Assembly (NCBI GenBank): GCA_027575765.1
Contig: JANBPT010000041.1
Coordinates: 1 to 64,000, forward strand
Length of the DNA: 64,000 nucleotides
From: Tieghemiomyces parasiticus
Taxonomy: Eukaryota > Kickxellomycota > Dimargaritomycetes > Dimargaritales > Dimargaritaceae
Reading direction: 5' to 3'
Shown here one piece after another: positions 31,350-42,050 of the stretch. The notes under the pieces are model-generated. The model had not been told where the DNA came from. It saw only the letters and a program-made list of their open reading frames with translations, and made no database searches. Every line of letters begins with the position of its first letter. Position 1 is the stretch's first letter. The position numbers and the translations under genes were made by a program.

Positions 31350-34300
31350 TCAAAAAAGGGACTCGTCATCTAAGTCCAGGTCCAGGTCCAGCTCTTCGGT
31401 GTCATCGGATGTGTCGATGACAGGTACGGGCGGGACAACGAGAGGGTTTAATCGGTCCTCGCTGGAAATCCCGGTGAGCGTGGCCGGTCCTGTTTGCCAG
31501 TCTGATGTTACACTGTGTACTGCAGTCGTTATTTCCTGACCTGAAGCCGGTGATCCCGGTAATGGCGGCTGGCCGTTCGCGACGGAGGGACTGGCGGTTA
31601 GCGACAATAACGAATGAGTCGGGATAGCGGCACCCCGCGTACAGGGTCGAGTTGGGGTGTCTGTGGGTGCCGCCGTCGCTGCGGAAGGGTTATCACTGTG
31701 TTCGCCGTCATTGCTGCTGGACGTGTAGTCAATGTCGACTTCAGGCTTGGGCCGGCCTGGGCGTAAGCGCTGCGACGAGCCCGCCGATCGCTGCGGCGCG
31801 GACGGGTTAGAGCCGTCGACGGCCAAGTCGGTCGATTTCGCACGGACGGGCTTGGCCATTTTAACCCTTGTGGAGCGACCGCGTTTAGCTAGGGGCGGAC
31901 GGCCCTGGCTGTCAAGTGAGGCTGTGACTGAAGCCTCAATGTGGGCTTGAGCAACTATCTTGCTCCGACGAGAGGGCGTTGACCGCGGGGTCACGTTGGC
32001 TAGTTTAGGTGCGCGTCCGCGTCGCTGGGAACCCGCTGTGGTGGAGGTTTTTACCGCCATGGCGATCGGTGTCTCGGCCTCGGCTACCAGTGGACCATGT
32101 CCCGGCTTACCCTCTTCGTCCATTGGCGCCATAGCTTCTGGATTAGGGCTCTTGGCGGCGTTAACCTTCCGCTTCTTGGTAATCACCGGGGGAGGGGTGG
32201 GTGGACGAGGTCGCGGCCCGTACCGCCAATCCTCGAGGGTGCCTTCGATGACAGCCTGCGCATCGGTCCAGGCGTGGTAGAGGATACTCCGCAGCTGGAG
32301 CAGATCTGCGTTGCGCTGGTGCTGACGATCTAGCTGGCGGAACTCGGCGGTGAGCTGGCGGCACCGGCTGACGTTTTCAGGGCTCACAAAATCCATAGCT
32401 ACTTTGATACAGTTGGTATAGTTACACACCTGGTGGGCGCAGCCCGCGGGCACGAACACCGCGTCGCCAGGGTTCTGGTAGATGCGCCAGCCCCGTACCC
32501 CACGGGTTTCGTACAGCTGTTGCCGGAGCGTTGCGTCGAGGTAGATGGCCTGGTCGTGCACCGGGTCGTTAATGAAGGTTTTCGGTCGGACTTCGAGCAG
32601 AAACGCGCGAATCGTGGCCAGGTCGTCAAAACTGTAAATGTCCCACACGGCCGCGGCCGGCGGGAACTGCGGGTCGTAGTCGGGTGAGGCAGGGTCTGCA
32701 CGGGTGCGTAGTTGCTCCTGGAAGGCTGGCGAACAATGGACCATCAGGTTGACGGCGTCGGCCATGTCCAGGTGGAGGTTAGTGGTTCCGCGGCCGCCAG
32801 CGCCGTCAGTGGACCCGTAGGCGATGTACATCTTGGGACCAAGGTCAGGCGGGATGAAGCTCTGTGGAAGTCGGCTAGCGAGATTGAGTTGCCCGTAACG
32901 CTGCGTGTATTCCAGGAACGGCAGGGCCTGCATGAAATCCTCAAAATAGTCCGGGAAGGTCTCCTTGAAATCAGACTGCGGTGGCCAGTCTTTGATTTTC
33001 AAAATCTTGCGCGGATTGGTGGAGCGTAGCCACTGTGCGCACCGCGAGGCTTTACATGGCTCATCGGTGTGGGGGGCGTCGTTTGTGTGCATCGTATTGT
33101 CGCTCGCCTTGTCCTGAGGAAGCTCATCAATCAGAAGGGCCGAGTTGGCCTCGAAGCTGTCAAACTCCGAGAAAAATTCTTTGAGTGGGACGTCGCGGGC
33201 TAGTTCGCAATTACCTATGCAGTCCATTACGGTGATGAGCTCCGTACCGTAGGCTGCGCTCCATCGGGCGGGAGACCAGTCCATCCGGAGCTGGTCGAGC
33301 AGTCCGCCGACTACCAGCGGTTTGCCAGCACGCCACAGGGCCTGAAAATCGCCAAGCTTTAGCGCCTGGTAAGTCCCGCGGACCAGGGGACGGCTGTCGT
33401 CTCGGTGTTCGACCGATATGCCAGGATCAAGTCGGGTGAGGTTCAGCGCCGGTAGTGGCTCGGGTTCAGCATGGAGTGGAACGTGGCGATCGAGCGCCTG
33501 CAGCACCCTGGTGAGATCCTGCGACGCTAGACGTTGGATGTGCACGAATTGGGATGGGATATGTTCATACCAAATTCGGGAGTGGGCGTACTTGCTACAC
33601 TCGTAGAATCGTCTGCTGGCGCTGGTTTCCGTGCTCGTCTCAGGACCTTCCGCGTCGTGCTGTTCTTTCCAGTTGCGAAAGCAATCGTGGCAGTATTCGC
33701 AGCCGTGCATTGAGCAAAGCCAGAATCCGCTGAAGATACTCGTCATGCACCGGTCGCAGGACTGGCGCGAGCCGATGGTGACACGCAGGTAACTCGGGTG
33801 GGCAGAACCGTCGCATAAGGAAAGCTCCTCGTTAACGATCCAGCGAAGGGCATCCGCTGTGACGCGCATGAGGTAGCGTTCATTGGGATGATTTGCCGTG
33901 TCGAGTCGGGGATCACGGCGCACCGGGCTCCAGGCCTCATAGGGTACCATTGGCTGAGGCGCCATCGACTGGAAAAAGGGCCCGAACTGGGCATTACCTC
34001 TAGGACCCCTACCGAACACTCGGATGCCCTGAAAGCGACAAATGTCACCCTTGCGATTGGAGCAAGTACGGCACTGTGGGAGGTTCTTCCACGCCTGTGG
34101 TGCGCAGTTCTTGTCTTGGACAAAGTGATCCACGTTATTTGGTATGGGGTGAACGGGCACTGGCGTGTGCGGAACGATAAGTTCGAACCCCCACTGACTC
34201 GTTCGCAAACATTCGCGTGCCAGGTTAGAGAGGAGATTGATGTGGCGCTCCCAACACACGGCATTCTCACGATACGCAGTCACAGGGTCGACGGTGGGCG

Positions 34301-34880
34301 GGCGGGCACGGATGCTAATGGTTTTTTCGTTCTTAACCCCCTGAAGAGCGGCCAAAGCGTTCATACTGGTCGAATTTTCGGTGGCCTTACTAGCCAGGAG
34401 GGTCGGGGCGGATGAGGGGGTCCAGGGCTGGATGGTGCTCGACAGAACGCCGCGGTATGGCTGAGACCGGCAATCGGCGGTCCCAGTGGGCGCATATTGC
34501 ATTCTCTGAGTCGCCCGAGTGGTCATGGTGGCTTTTTCCCCGCGTGGCCTCCGCGTTCCCTGGCCAAGGCCGGTTCTAGGGGTCACCGCGTTAGGATCGA
34601 GTGACTGGTCGAGGAGGACCACGGGCTCGTGGTCCGAGTCTGGGTTCGAGTGGTGGGTGCCGTTTTCCCTTGACTGGGGGGCTTGCGTTGGCGGTTCACC
34701 GAGTCCAGCCAGCTGGAGGACGAATTTCTTCTCGAGCTCGGCGTCGAAGTTGATGACGCCCTGAGCAGCGCGGAAGATGATCTGTTGAATCGGATGCAGA
34801 CCATCGGTGGGGATGTCCGGTAGCCGGTCGCCGCCCTGGTTGTCGACGGGGGCCAGGCCGGAAGGCACGTCGTCGGTCAT
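31350..34880 (-). CDS. KDM3: KDM3/JMJD1-type JmjC histone demethylase
   Basis: A 1176-residue intronless frame. A Cys-rich zinc finger of the KDM3 type begins C375-D-R-C378-MTSI and runs on with WLCSMHGCEYCHDC; an upstream CRTCSNRKGDIC block adds more Cys. The JmjC domain (about 560-850) has iron ligands H703 and D705 in NLHLDMADAVNLMV and H816 in GCAHQV. RGWRIYQNPGDAVFVPAGCA is the typical KDM3 double-stranded beta-helix end. All three ligands are intact, so it is probably an Fe(II)/2-oxoglutarate H3K9me1/2 demethylase in the nucleus. The C-terminal 300 residues contain three AT-hook-like basic GR patches (RRGRAPK, KRGRSTR, PGRPK) and an acidic end. KDM3-type proteins are known from animals, plants and some fungi. 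Confidence 0.92.
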   Translation of the reverse strand: MTDDVPSGLAPVDNQGGDRLPDIPTDGLHPIQQIIFRAAQGVINFDAELEKKFVLQLAGLGEPPTQAPQSRENGTHHSNPDSDHEPVVLLDQSLDPNAVTPRTGLGQGTRRPRGEKATMTTRATQRMQYAPTGTADCRSQPYRGVLSSTIQPWTPSSAPTLLASKATENSTSMNALAALQGVKNEKTISIRARPPTVDPVTAYRENAVCWERHINLLSNLARECLRTSQWGFELIVPHTPVPVHPIPNNVDHFVQDKNCAPQAWKNLPQCRTCSNRKGDICRFQGIRVFGRGPRGNAQFGPFFQSMAPQPMVPYEAWSPVRRDPRLDTANHPNERYLMRVTADALRWIVNEELSLCDGSAHPSYLRVTIGSRQSCDRCMTSIFSGFWLCSMHGCEYCHDCFRNWKEQHDAEGPETSTETSASRRFYECSKYAHSRIWYEHIPSQFVHIQRLASQDLTRVLQALDRHVPLHAEPEPLPALNLTRLDPGISVEHRDDSRPLVRGTYQALKLGDFQALWRAGKPLVVGGLLDQLRMDWSPARWSAAYGTELITVMDCIGNCELARDVPLKEFFSEFDSFEANSALLIDELPQDKASDNTMHTNDAPHTDEPCKASRCAQWLRSTNPRKILKIKDWPPQSDFKETFPDYFEDFMQALPFLEYTQRYGQLNLASRLPQSFIPPDLGPKMYIAYGSTDGAGGRGTTNLHLDMADAVNLMVHCSPAFQEQLRTRADPASPDYDPQFPPAAAVWDIYSFDDLATIRAFLLEVRPKTFINDPVHDQAIYLDATLRQQLYETRGVRGWRIYQNPGDAVFVPAGCAHQVCNYTNCIKVAMDFVSPENVSRCRQLTAEFRQLDRQHQRNADLLQLRSILYHAWTDAQAVIEGTLEDWRYGPRPRPPTPPPVITKKRKVNAAKSPNPEAMAPMDEEGKPGHGPLVAEAETPIAMAVKTSTTAGSQRRGRAPKLANVTPRSTPSRRSKIVAQAHIEASVTASLDSQGRPPLAKRGRSTRVKMAKPVRAKSTDLAVDGSNPSAPQRSAGSSQRLRPGRPKPEVDIDYTSSSNDGEHSDNPSAATAAPTDTPTRPCTRGAAIPTHSLLSLTASPSVANGQPPLPGSPASGQEITTAVHSVTSDWQTGPATLTGISSEDRLNPLVVPPVPVIDTSDDTEELDLDLDLDDESLF

Positions 34881-36946
34881 GGCGACCCGTGGGTTCCAGG
34901 TAGAGAGCGGTAGAGAAAGAGGAGGAAGAGGAGGGGAAGGAGAGATGGATGCGAGTTCTAGAACAAATGAGCGGGCATTTATGATTAGAAGGAATTCAAG
35001 TGTGACAGCGGTCGAGAGGCGGATTGTGCGCGTTTAAACTCTGAACGGCTAGGGCCCAAGCAGTGGGGAATATGCATACGTGGACGGGGTACCCCGGAGC
35101 CATTTGGGCGTATGGGTTGTTGGAAGCCCTTGCCTAAGACCGCCTGTCAGTCACAAAAATTTGGACCATCAACACACAGCATACGCTGTAAAATGTACCA
35201 TGACTCTCTAAGGTGGAGGTGATTGACAGTGGAAGATGTGCGTACCATCAATCCTGTAACCTAGCTGGGGGGGCTTCCATAGGGACCTACCCGGATACAA
35301 CTAGGGTTGGTCGAGCCCTTGGCCATTCTCGCTATGGGATATTGAGCTCACCAGTCGCTCGGCTGGGAACATGTCGGTAACGGCCACGGTAGCTTGATGG
35401 GGATAACTGGCCCCATGTGAGTGGCATTCCTGGGCGTAGCCGTCACAACTACTGCTTCAAACACGCCTTAGCTTCCGCTGAAATTCGCTGCTATTAAAGC
35501 CGCAGATCAAACAGCCAGTTCGTATCATCAAGGTGGTCTCCCGCACGTGCTGGCGCCTGCGAAGTCGGATAGGGCTAAGGATCACTAGAGCAAAGACCTG
35601 TACCACTAGATAGCCCTTTTACCCCCCCCCTGGCCCACATTCAGACACCCGTCGTCGGATCACAGCAATCAGGTCTCCTCCCTCCTTCCACACCTGGATG
35701 GAGGGACTAATGCCCCTCCATACACCCCCCTCTCCTGCTAGAGGGGGACTTGGGGTCCACAAGGACGTCGCACAAGCCACTCCCCCCACCCGACTCGGGG
35801 GGGGTGTTAATAGTGAGAAGGCGCTCCTCCCGTTCCCATAATCTACCGTCCACACGCTGGACCTGCTTGAAACGCGGTGGCACCCTAGCTTCAAACTGGC
35901 CCGCTGGGCCTCATTCCCACCTCCGCCTCTTCAAGCTGCTGAGCCTCACTGGCTATGGTTGCACAGACGGCTGCCTTTATTTTTCTATCCTCCCTTTTGG
36001 GGGCGTTTATGGCGCCGACACGCCCGGATGGCATCGCCCTTTCTCCGCAAAGCCCTGGGCTCCGTGGCAGTCGGCAGCGCATTTATAACGACACCCGAAT
36101 CCCCCCACGTTATCAACTGGCTTAACCCAAGTCCCGTCATCGTTCGTTTTACCTGTAAGTTTTTGGGCGTTAGGCTACATTTGACACCGTTCTCTACCGG
36201 CCAGTCCCCGTATGTTCCGGTGGCGCTACCTCTCACCTCGCTTTGGCTGCCGCTTTAACATCTGGTGGCCAAACGTTCCCAGGTCGGCTGGGCCTTTCGC
36301 ATGGGCACGCTCCCACCACTCTCGGGCTAAGTAGTCGTGCTAGTTGTCGTGAATACCGTGCTGCAAAGTGCATTGGACCCATCGTCATGACCGACTATCG
36401 CCGCCTCGGCTGTCAGTTGGTGAATTCCTTGCTTTTCTGCAGGAGGCCGTTAGACCAGTGGACGTGAGGCCTTTCTCCGGCTTGCTACGCAGGTAACCAA
36501 CCGCCATTGGCTCCGGAGGGGGGCAGCGCACTTTGGTGTTGGTCGCCTAAGTGCTGGTTCGGTGGCTCCCAGACACCTGCTTGTGCAACCCTCCCCCAGG
36601 CGCGCCACCTTCTTTGCTCTGCCCTGACGGCCATTTTCTTCACCAACCCCTTGCCCCGCGCGTTCACCACTCTGAACTTGCCTAATTTTTCGCACCAGGT
36701 TGGCTAGTGTACTGCACCAAACCAGGCCTCGACACTGCCACCTTTTTTCGAGGACCGTCCTAAACAGCTGGCACCTGCCCTCTTCCACTTGAAGTGTCGT
36801 CCCAGCATAGCCCCCTCTCTACCTGTGTGTGACCGGTCTCCAGTCCCGTAAACTCACTCATTCTTCGCCCTCATTCCACCGCACCCTACCCCTGGCCGCC
36901 ACCGCCGCCTTTACCAGCCACCCCACGCCCACCTACATCGCTTACC
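34881..36946. other. divergent promoter region JmjC gene / HPRT
   Basis: 2 kb between divergent genes. A cluster of GC-rich hairpins lies at 35680-35820, and a C/T-rich leader runs at about 36590-36945 before HPRT. No gene recognised despite several 80-110 codon frames. Confidence 0.45.
35726..35747. repeat. perfect 8-bp-stem hairpin
   Basis: CCCCCTCT - 6-base loop - AGAGGGGG. A second C-run/G-run pair lies at about 35784-35806, and another imperfect pair near 35680-35705. They form a local cluster of inverted repeats without a gene. Confidence 0.6.
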
Positions 36947-37621
36947 ATGCCTGCCTCTACCAATTCGTGGATCGACGTGACCGCCGAGAAGTTCAACTAC
37001 TCGCTGGAGCACTTTGTGATCCCCAAGCACTACGAGAATGACCTCCAGAGCGTCATGATCCCGAATGGGCTCGTCATGGACCGCATCGAAAAACTGGCGC
37101 GCATGATCGTGGACGATACCCGCGGGCAGCAGCCCCTAGTGGTCTGCTGTGTCCTGAAGGGCGGCCACCAGTTCTTTGCTGATCTGGTCAACTTCATGAA
37201 GAAGTGCGTGACCAAGCAAGGGTCGAACGTGCCGTTGAGCCTGGAATTTATCAAGGTCAAGAGCTACGAGAACGACCAGTCAACGGGGAACGTCAAGATC
37301 TCCTTGACCGACGAGGAGCTGGCCGAGTTCAAGGGCCGTGACCTGCTGATTGTGGAGGACATCATTGACACCGGCCGGACCATGGTCAGGCTGCTTGACC
37401 GACTCAAGGCCTTTGAACCGGCGTCTGTCCGCGTCACGTCGTTGCTGCTCAAGAAGACCCCGCTCTCCTGCGGTTACATCCCGGACTACGTCGGGTTCGC
37501 CATCCCTGATGCGTTCGTCGTGGGCTACGCCTTGGACTACAACGAGCATTTCCGTGATCTGGACCATATCTGCGTGATCAACGATACCGGCAAGGCTAAA
37601 TATGCCGTCAAGGAGGCCTAA
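36947..37621 (+). CDS. HPRT: hypoxanthine-guanine phosphoribosyltransferase (animal-type)
   Basis: Converts hypoxanthine and guanine plus PRPP to IMP and GMP in the cytosol (purine salvage). The 224 residues are close to human HPRT (218). VLKGGHQFFADL (69-80) is the pyrophosphate loop. KVKSYENDQSTG (103-114) is the flexible active-site loop. The PRPP-binding motif LIVEDIIDTGRTM (134-146) is intact, and the C-terminal DYNEHFRDLDHICVIN matches the animal protein nearly residue for residue. Yeast Hpt1 belongs to a shorter, divergent type, so this resembles the animal or early-diverging fungal form. It starts at the first Met after a C/T-rich leader without a TATA box. No introns. Confidence 0.97.
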   Translation: MPASTNSWIDVTAEKFNYSLEHFVIPKHYENDLQSVMIPNGLVMDRIEKLARMIVDDTRGQQPLVVCCVLKGGHQFFADLVNFMKKCVTKQGSNVPLSLEFIKVKSYENDQSTGNVKISLTDEELAEFKGRDLLIVEDIIDTGRTMVRLLDRLKAFEPASVRVTSLLLKKTPLSCGYIPDYVGFAIPDAFVVGYALDYNEHFRDLDHICVINDTGKAKYAVKEA

Positions 37622-40600
37622 ACCCTTCTGTCCCCTCCCCCCCTCCCTCCCTCACCTTCCCTCTACTCTTACATCCCCTCTTCTCCTCCGGTCCTACCCT
37701 GCCCCCCACACTTTCTTACTTTTCCCTATGGACGTTTTCTGTCGTGGGCCACCGCTCAGCCTACCGCTGTCAGCTTGGTTGCCAGTTGATCGCCATTCTG
37801 TCTTATTAAACGTTATGCGCCGGCGCTTTCTATTATCTAGACAACATAGGAAGTCCTCTTTTTCGATAAGTGATTAGAGCATGACGGTGGAAATATTAGG
37901 CTGTCGCGGCTTCACATGCCTACCCTCCCTATAAAAAATATAATATATTAATACTACGGAGCGCCATCAGCTATATAAACAAGAATTGTAATACCATATA
38001 CATCACAGTAGCATCGATGGTCTTGTCCCTCCGATCTAATTAACTGGAAGGCACACAAAACTTAAACGAGACACTTGCTTAAGCGCTTCCCCCCCCCCCC
38101 CGAATAATACTGGAGGTCTACCACCCACCGCAACGTTGTCCCATTCAGGCGGGCTGGCATTTCCCTTTTTAGACTGAGGGTACTTGATTCTGGAAAATAG
38201 ACGCTTTTGAAGGGGGAATCGCACTAACGGGATATGCCCAGGTTTCAGCTAAAACCTGAACCACAAGGTGGCGTGGGGAATCGAATAGTACTAATGCCTA
38301 GTAATTAATTCGTGCTAAAATCATTTAACTAAATCTGGGGTAATTAACAATGCACCCCACCCCCCATTTTCAGGGTTTTCGGTACTGAAATCAGCACAGC
38401 TCTTCTCCTGTATCGAGATTCTGTACGACCGGTGTTAATATAACCAAACTCGCAGGAATAAGAGCTAATTAGGGCTAGGCCCGGAGGGCATAGCTTTTAT
38501 ATATAGGGTCCGGGCCGATAGATAAAGACCCATCCGCCGGTGGAGGACGCCACCATTGTACACGCTGGCCGATAAAACAGGTAGCCATTGATATTGACGC
38601 GTTGCCGGGCCCGACGGCAGGGAAATTCGGACGGTTAGCAAGCACGAATCTTTGAATTTGGCTGCCGTGGTAATAGCGGTAGGTCAGGTCGCGAATATGT
38701 ATGCTGGCGCGGGCGAAGGTGGTAGACTGGAACGGAAACCCCCCCCCGCTCATAACCCATGGGCTTCATTTGGGACGGATTTAAAGGGGAAGCTTCATGA
38801 TCGTCGGACCCAAGCCACCATGGCACCATCGGTCGCCGGAATGACAATAGCAGGTCGACAAAGGGATGGGCGTTAGGCGCGGGTGGACACCGAAACCGAC
38901 AGAGGGGTAGCCAGCATAGGAATTAGCCTGGGTAGTGCAAGTTATAGATGAGGTCACAGCTGGGAGGGGGGCCTGCTCCCGTTTCGACCTTGCACTTGAC
39001 GAGGTGATCAGTTTCCGTTATTTCGGTGCGGCCTACGAATAGAACATTTCCCCTAGCAACCTATAGCTTGATTCATTCTAATTTATCCGCCGTGATTAGA
39101 TCACCCCCCCCCCGCTACCGAACGAAGTAGGAACGTACAGGTGTATCCCAATATATCATAGCATCTCGGCCTTTCTATGGATAAAACCTTTGGCGCCTTG
39201 AAATGGTTCGACTCGACTCTCTCTGCACAGGTTGCACGCTCCAATAGCCCAACGTGATCAGACATGCGGGTGATTGACGTCAACTCAACAATAACTTGGA
39301 CACATGTGAAGGTTACTGCTCCCTCCTCTCGCCCGTCGGCACTGACCACCCCCGCCACCACCACCGCCCTACGCCTTTGGTTTGCATCACAATGAGTCCC
39401 TTGGCCAAATAGAGCCTTGCCCAGCAAACACCACATCTTCGCCTACTACTGGGGTTCCTCTTACAGTGACAGTGGCGATGATCGGTCCCACAACTACACT
39501 AATATATATGAGTTCCAAAAAAAATTGAAGACGTGCCTGAGTAGCATGCGGTCATGGGTTAGCCGGGGCCCTCAGAAATTTCTCACCATCGTCTTGTCCG
39601 CACGTTCTACCGTTTGTTTTGTTGAATCGGCCGATACGTCTGGTAGAAAATTTCTAGTGCTTGATGGTCATGCGCCCGGTTCTCCCCCCCCCCTTGGCGA
39701 AATAGCTGAATGCGGACCGGCCAAAGCCGTACGGGTTGGAGCTGATGTGACTTGTTAGTCAATATGGGCTCTGCCGAAAGTTTACCGGGACACGCTAGGT
39801 GCTACTCTTGTTTACCGACGGCCAGGGCCAGAATGGCATTACAAGAAACGGAATCTACCGATGGACTTCTCCAGGGCATGCGTCTAGATAGGTCGGGGTC
39901 CCCGGCGTGTAGGAAGGTGTTTCGTCAATTACAAATACCACTCTATACACGCCTGATATACAGCTGCTGTATCTACACAACCATCGCAGGTCGGTTTCCG
40001 GATGACTACGTAGGATTGCTGCCCACTACTGATGCCATACCGACATGCTTAACCCCGCGCCCATTATAGATATTGACAGCCATATGGGGAAGCTTGTCAA
40101 GCAGAATAGCTACGGTCCTTGCATATCGACTCGGTTCTGGCACCGGGCCAGGGCCGTGTCTACTGAGCTAGAAACCAAATTGTCGTATGGGATGGTAAGG
40201 TCGATGATACCTAGCAGGGAAGCTTGGAGAAGCACATCGTATGTTGTGCATCCAGCCAGTCTCAGGATAGGAACGACTGCTGGGTGGGAAGGGTGAAAGG
40301 GGTTGCGAAAAGGAGGAGGCAGCGTGGTTGGGTGCCACAGCGAAGTCGTACGGAAGATCAAGTCGACGGCACCGGTACGTAGAATCGGGAGATGGGGAAT
40401 GAGAAAGCGAAGGCCGGGAGCCTAGCTCAACAGTCCGAGTCTTGTTTGCTACGAACCTTGGCCAGGGTGGGGGAGGATGTATGCCGACTGTGGAGCTTGC
40501 ATATAATCTGCCAGTGGCCACAGCGGCCGGGCCCATTCCTAAAGTGGCAGAGGATTGGGCTTCGATCTGATTTGTGAATTATATGACATCTGCCCACAAT

Positions 40601-42050
40601 CTACGTAGAGTTTTTAATAGATTAAAGGGGGGGTCAACTACATCACACTTGCCTATGCCACGCCTCCCCTCCCCCCGGATCAGAGGCGAAGGAGAGGAAA
40701 GAGGGCATTCACCACCGCTGTCTGCTCCCTCCAGCACCCCGCCCGAGTTCTACATTAGGTATTGAAGGGTGACACCAGTGCGCCGCGGCCCAGATCCGTA
40801 GCCCGCCGCCCCTCCCCCCGCGGGAAAGAGTCGAAGGGTGAGTGCTTCAGCCCCTCTACGGCCTGACAAACAGCAAGCACCACGTTCCGACACAGCCTAT
40901 CCTACGCTGGCGTCAGGAGTGAACAGGGCAGCCCGCCTTCCTGCCTACGTCGCCCGGGTCGTCACTTTTTTTTTCGGAATTCCCACTTTCCCATAAGCCG
41001 TGGCCGCGAGACTGCGAATAGAGAAACCGTCAGCTCGTGACACGTCGTCGTCCCGGCGAACTGCAAAGGCATGTATGCATAGCGGTGAGCAAGAGGAAGT
41101 GGATACCGGGTAGCAATGGGACGGGATGAGGCTGACCATGCAAGGGCTATATAAGTCGACCCTGCATCCGGGCTTGGGGCTGGGCTGATCGTTAAGCAAC
41201 CCTCCCCCTCCATTGCCACCCGCCCTAGCCACTGCTACCTACGTCACGCCTCGTCTATCAATCACTTCCAAGGGCCATACTGCCTGCTTCTTATACCTGC
41301 AGATTTTGCTCCAACAAAATCTATTAGATCCGACGCGCCTTACCCGCTCCCGCAAGCCGCCTGAACCACAGCCCGTCTTGGTAGATCGATTCGTCAGTCT
41401 TGAGCCACGACCCCTGGCCCATCCAGCCACCGACTAACGTCCACAGTCCACACAGCCTTGCACCATTTCTGTGTCGGTCCACCGCCGAGTCCTTCCGTCC
41501 CAATCCTTTCGGCACCATCGGCCCGGGCAACTCGCCATTGCACCCCTCGGGCTCACGCCTGCCCCAAGTACCCGCACCCGCGACTGGACCGCCTTCCCGC
41601 AGCTCAATTGACTCTGCCTCACGACCCCCCCCCCACCCCTTGTCTCACCGGCCACCCAACCGCCCCATTTTCCCCCGCTCCCGTTCGCCCGCTGCTGTAG
41701 ACCGCGCCGAACATCCTGCCCATCACACCGGCTTGACTATATAGGCCCGCCTGACAACCCCACTGCACCATCCGGGCGTCTCGTAAACTATTTGCGTCCA
41801 TTGACCTCACTCTGCCGGCCCCTTGATTCGCCCATTGACCAACAGGACCCTTTCTCTTTGCTATTCTGACCGGCCTATCACCGTTGACAACGCATCTATC
41901 CTTTCTCCGCCCTTTATATCGACTGTCCACCCCGCCACTTCACCAGGGCTCTTCATTATATCTGTCTCCTGCCGACACTCCTTTGCTATCTCTTCGCTAG
42001 ACCCTACACTATCACAACCTCTATCCTTCTTCACGCTTCGTCCCTAAACT
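37622..42050. other. 4.4-kb intergenic region
   Basis: A C/T-rich 3' flank of HPRT, a C13 run at 38089-38101 and scattered small frames without domains. From about 41150 there is a TATA box followed by 900 bases of C/T-rich leader into the OXR1-like gene; this may include an unseen 5' UTR intron. No gene recognised. Confidence 0.4.
41148..41155 (+). promoter_or_regulatory. TATA box (TATATAAG)
   Basis: A consensus TATA element about 900 bases before the OXR1-like ATG. If it serves that gene, the leader is very long or spliced. Confidence 0.35.
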
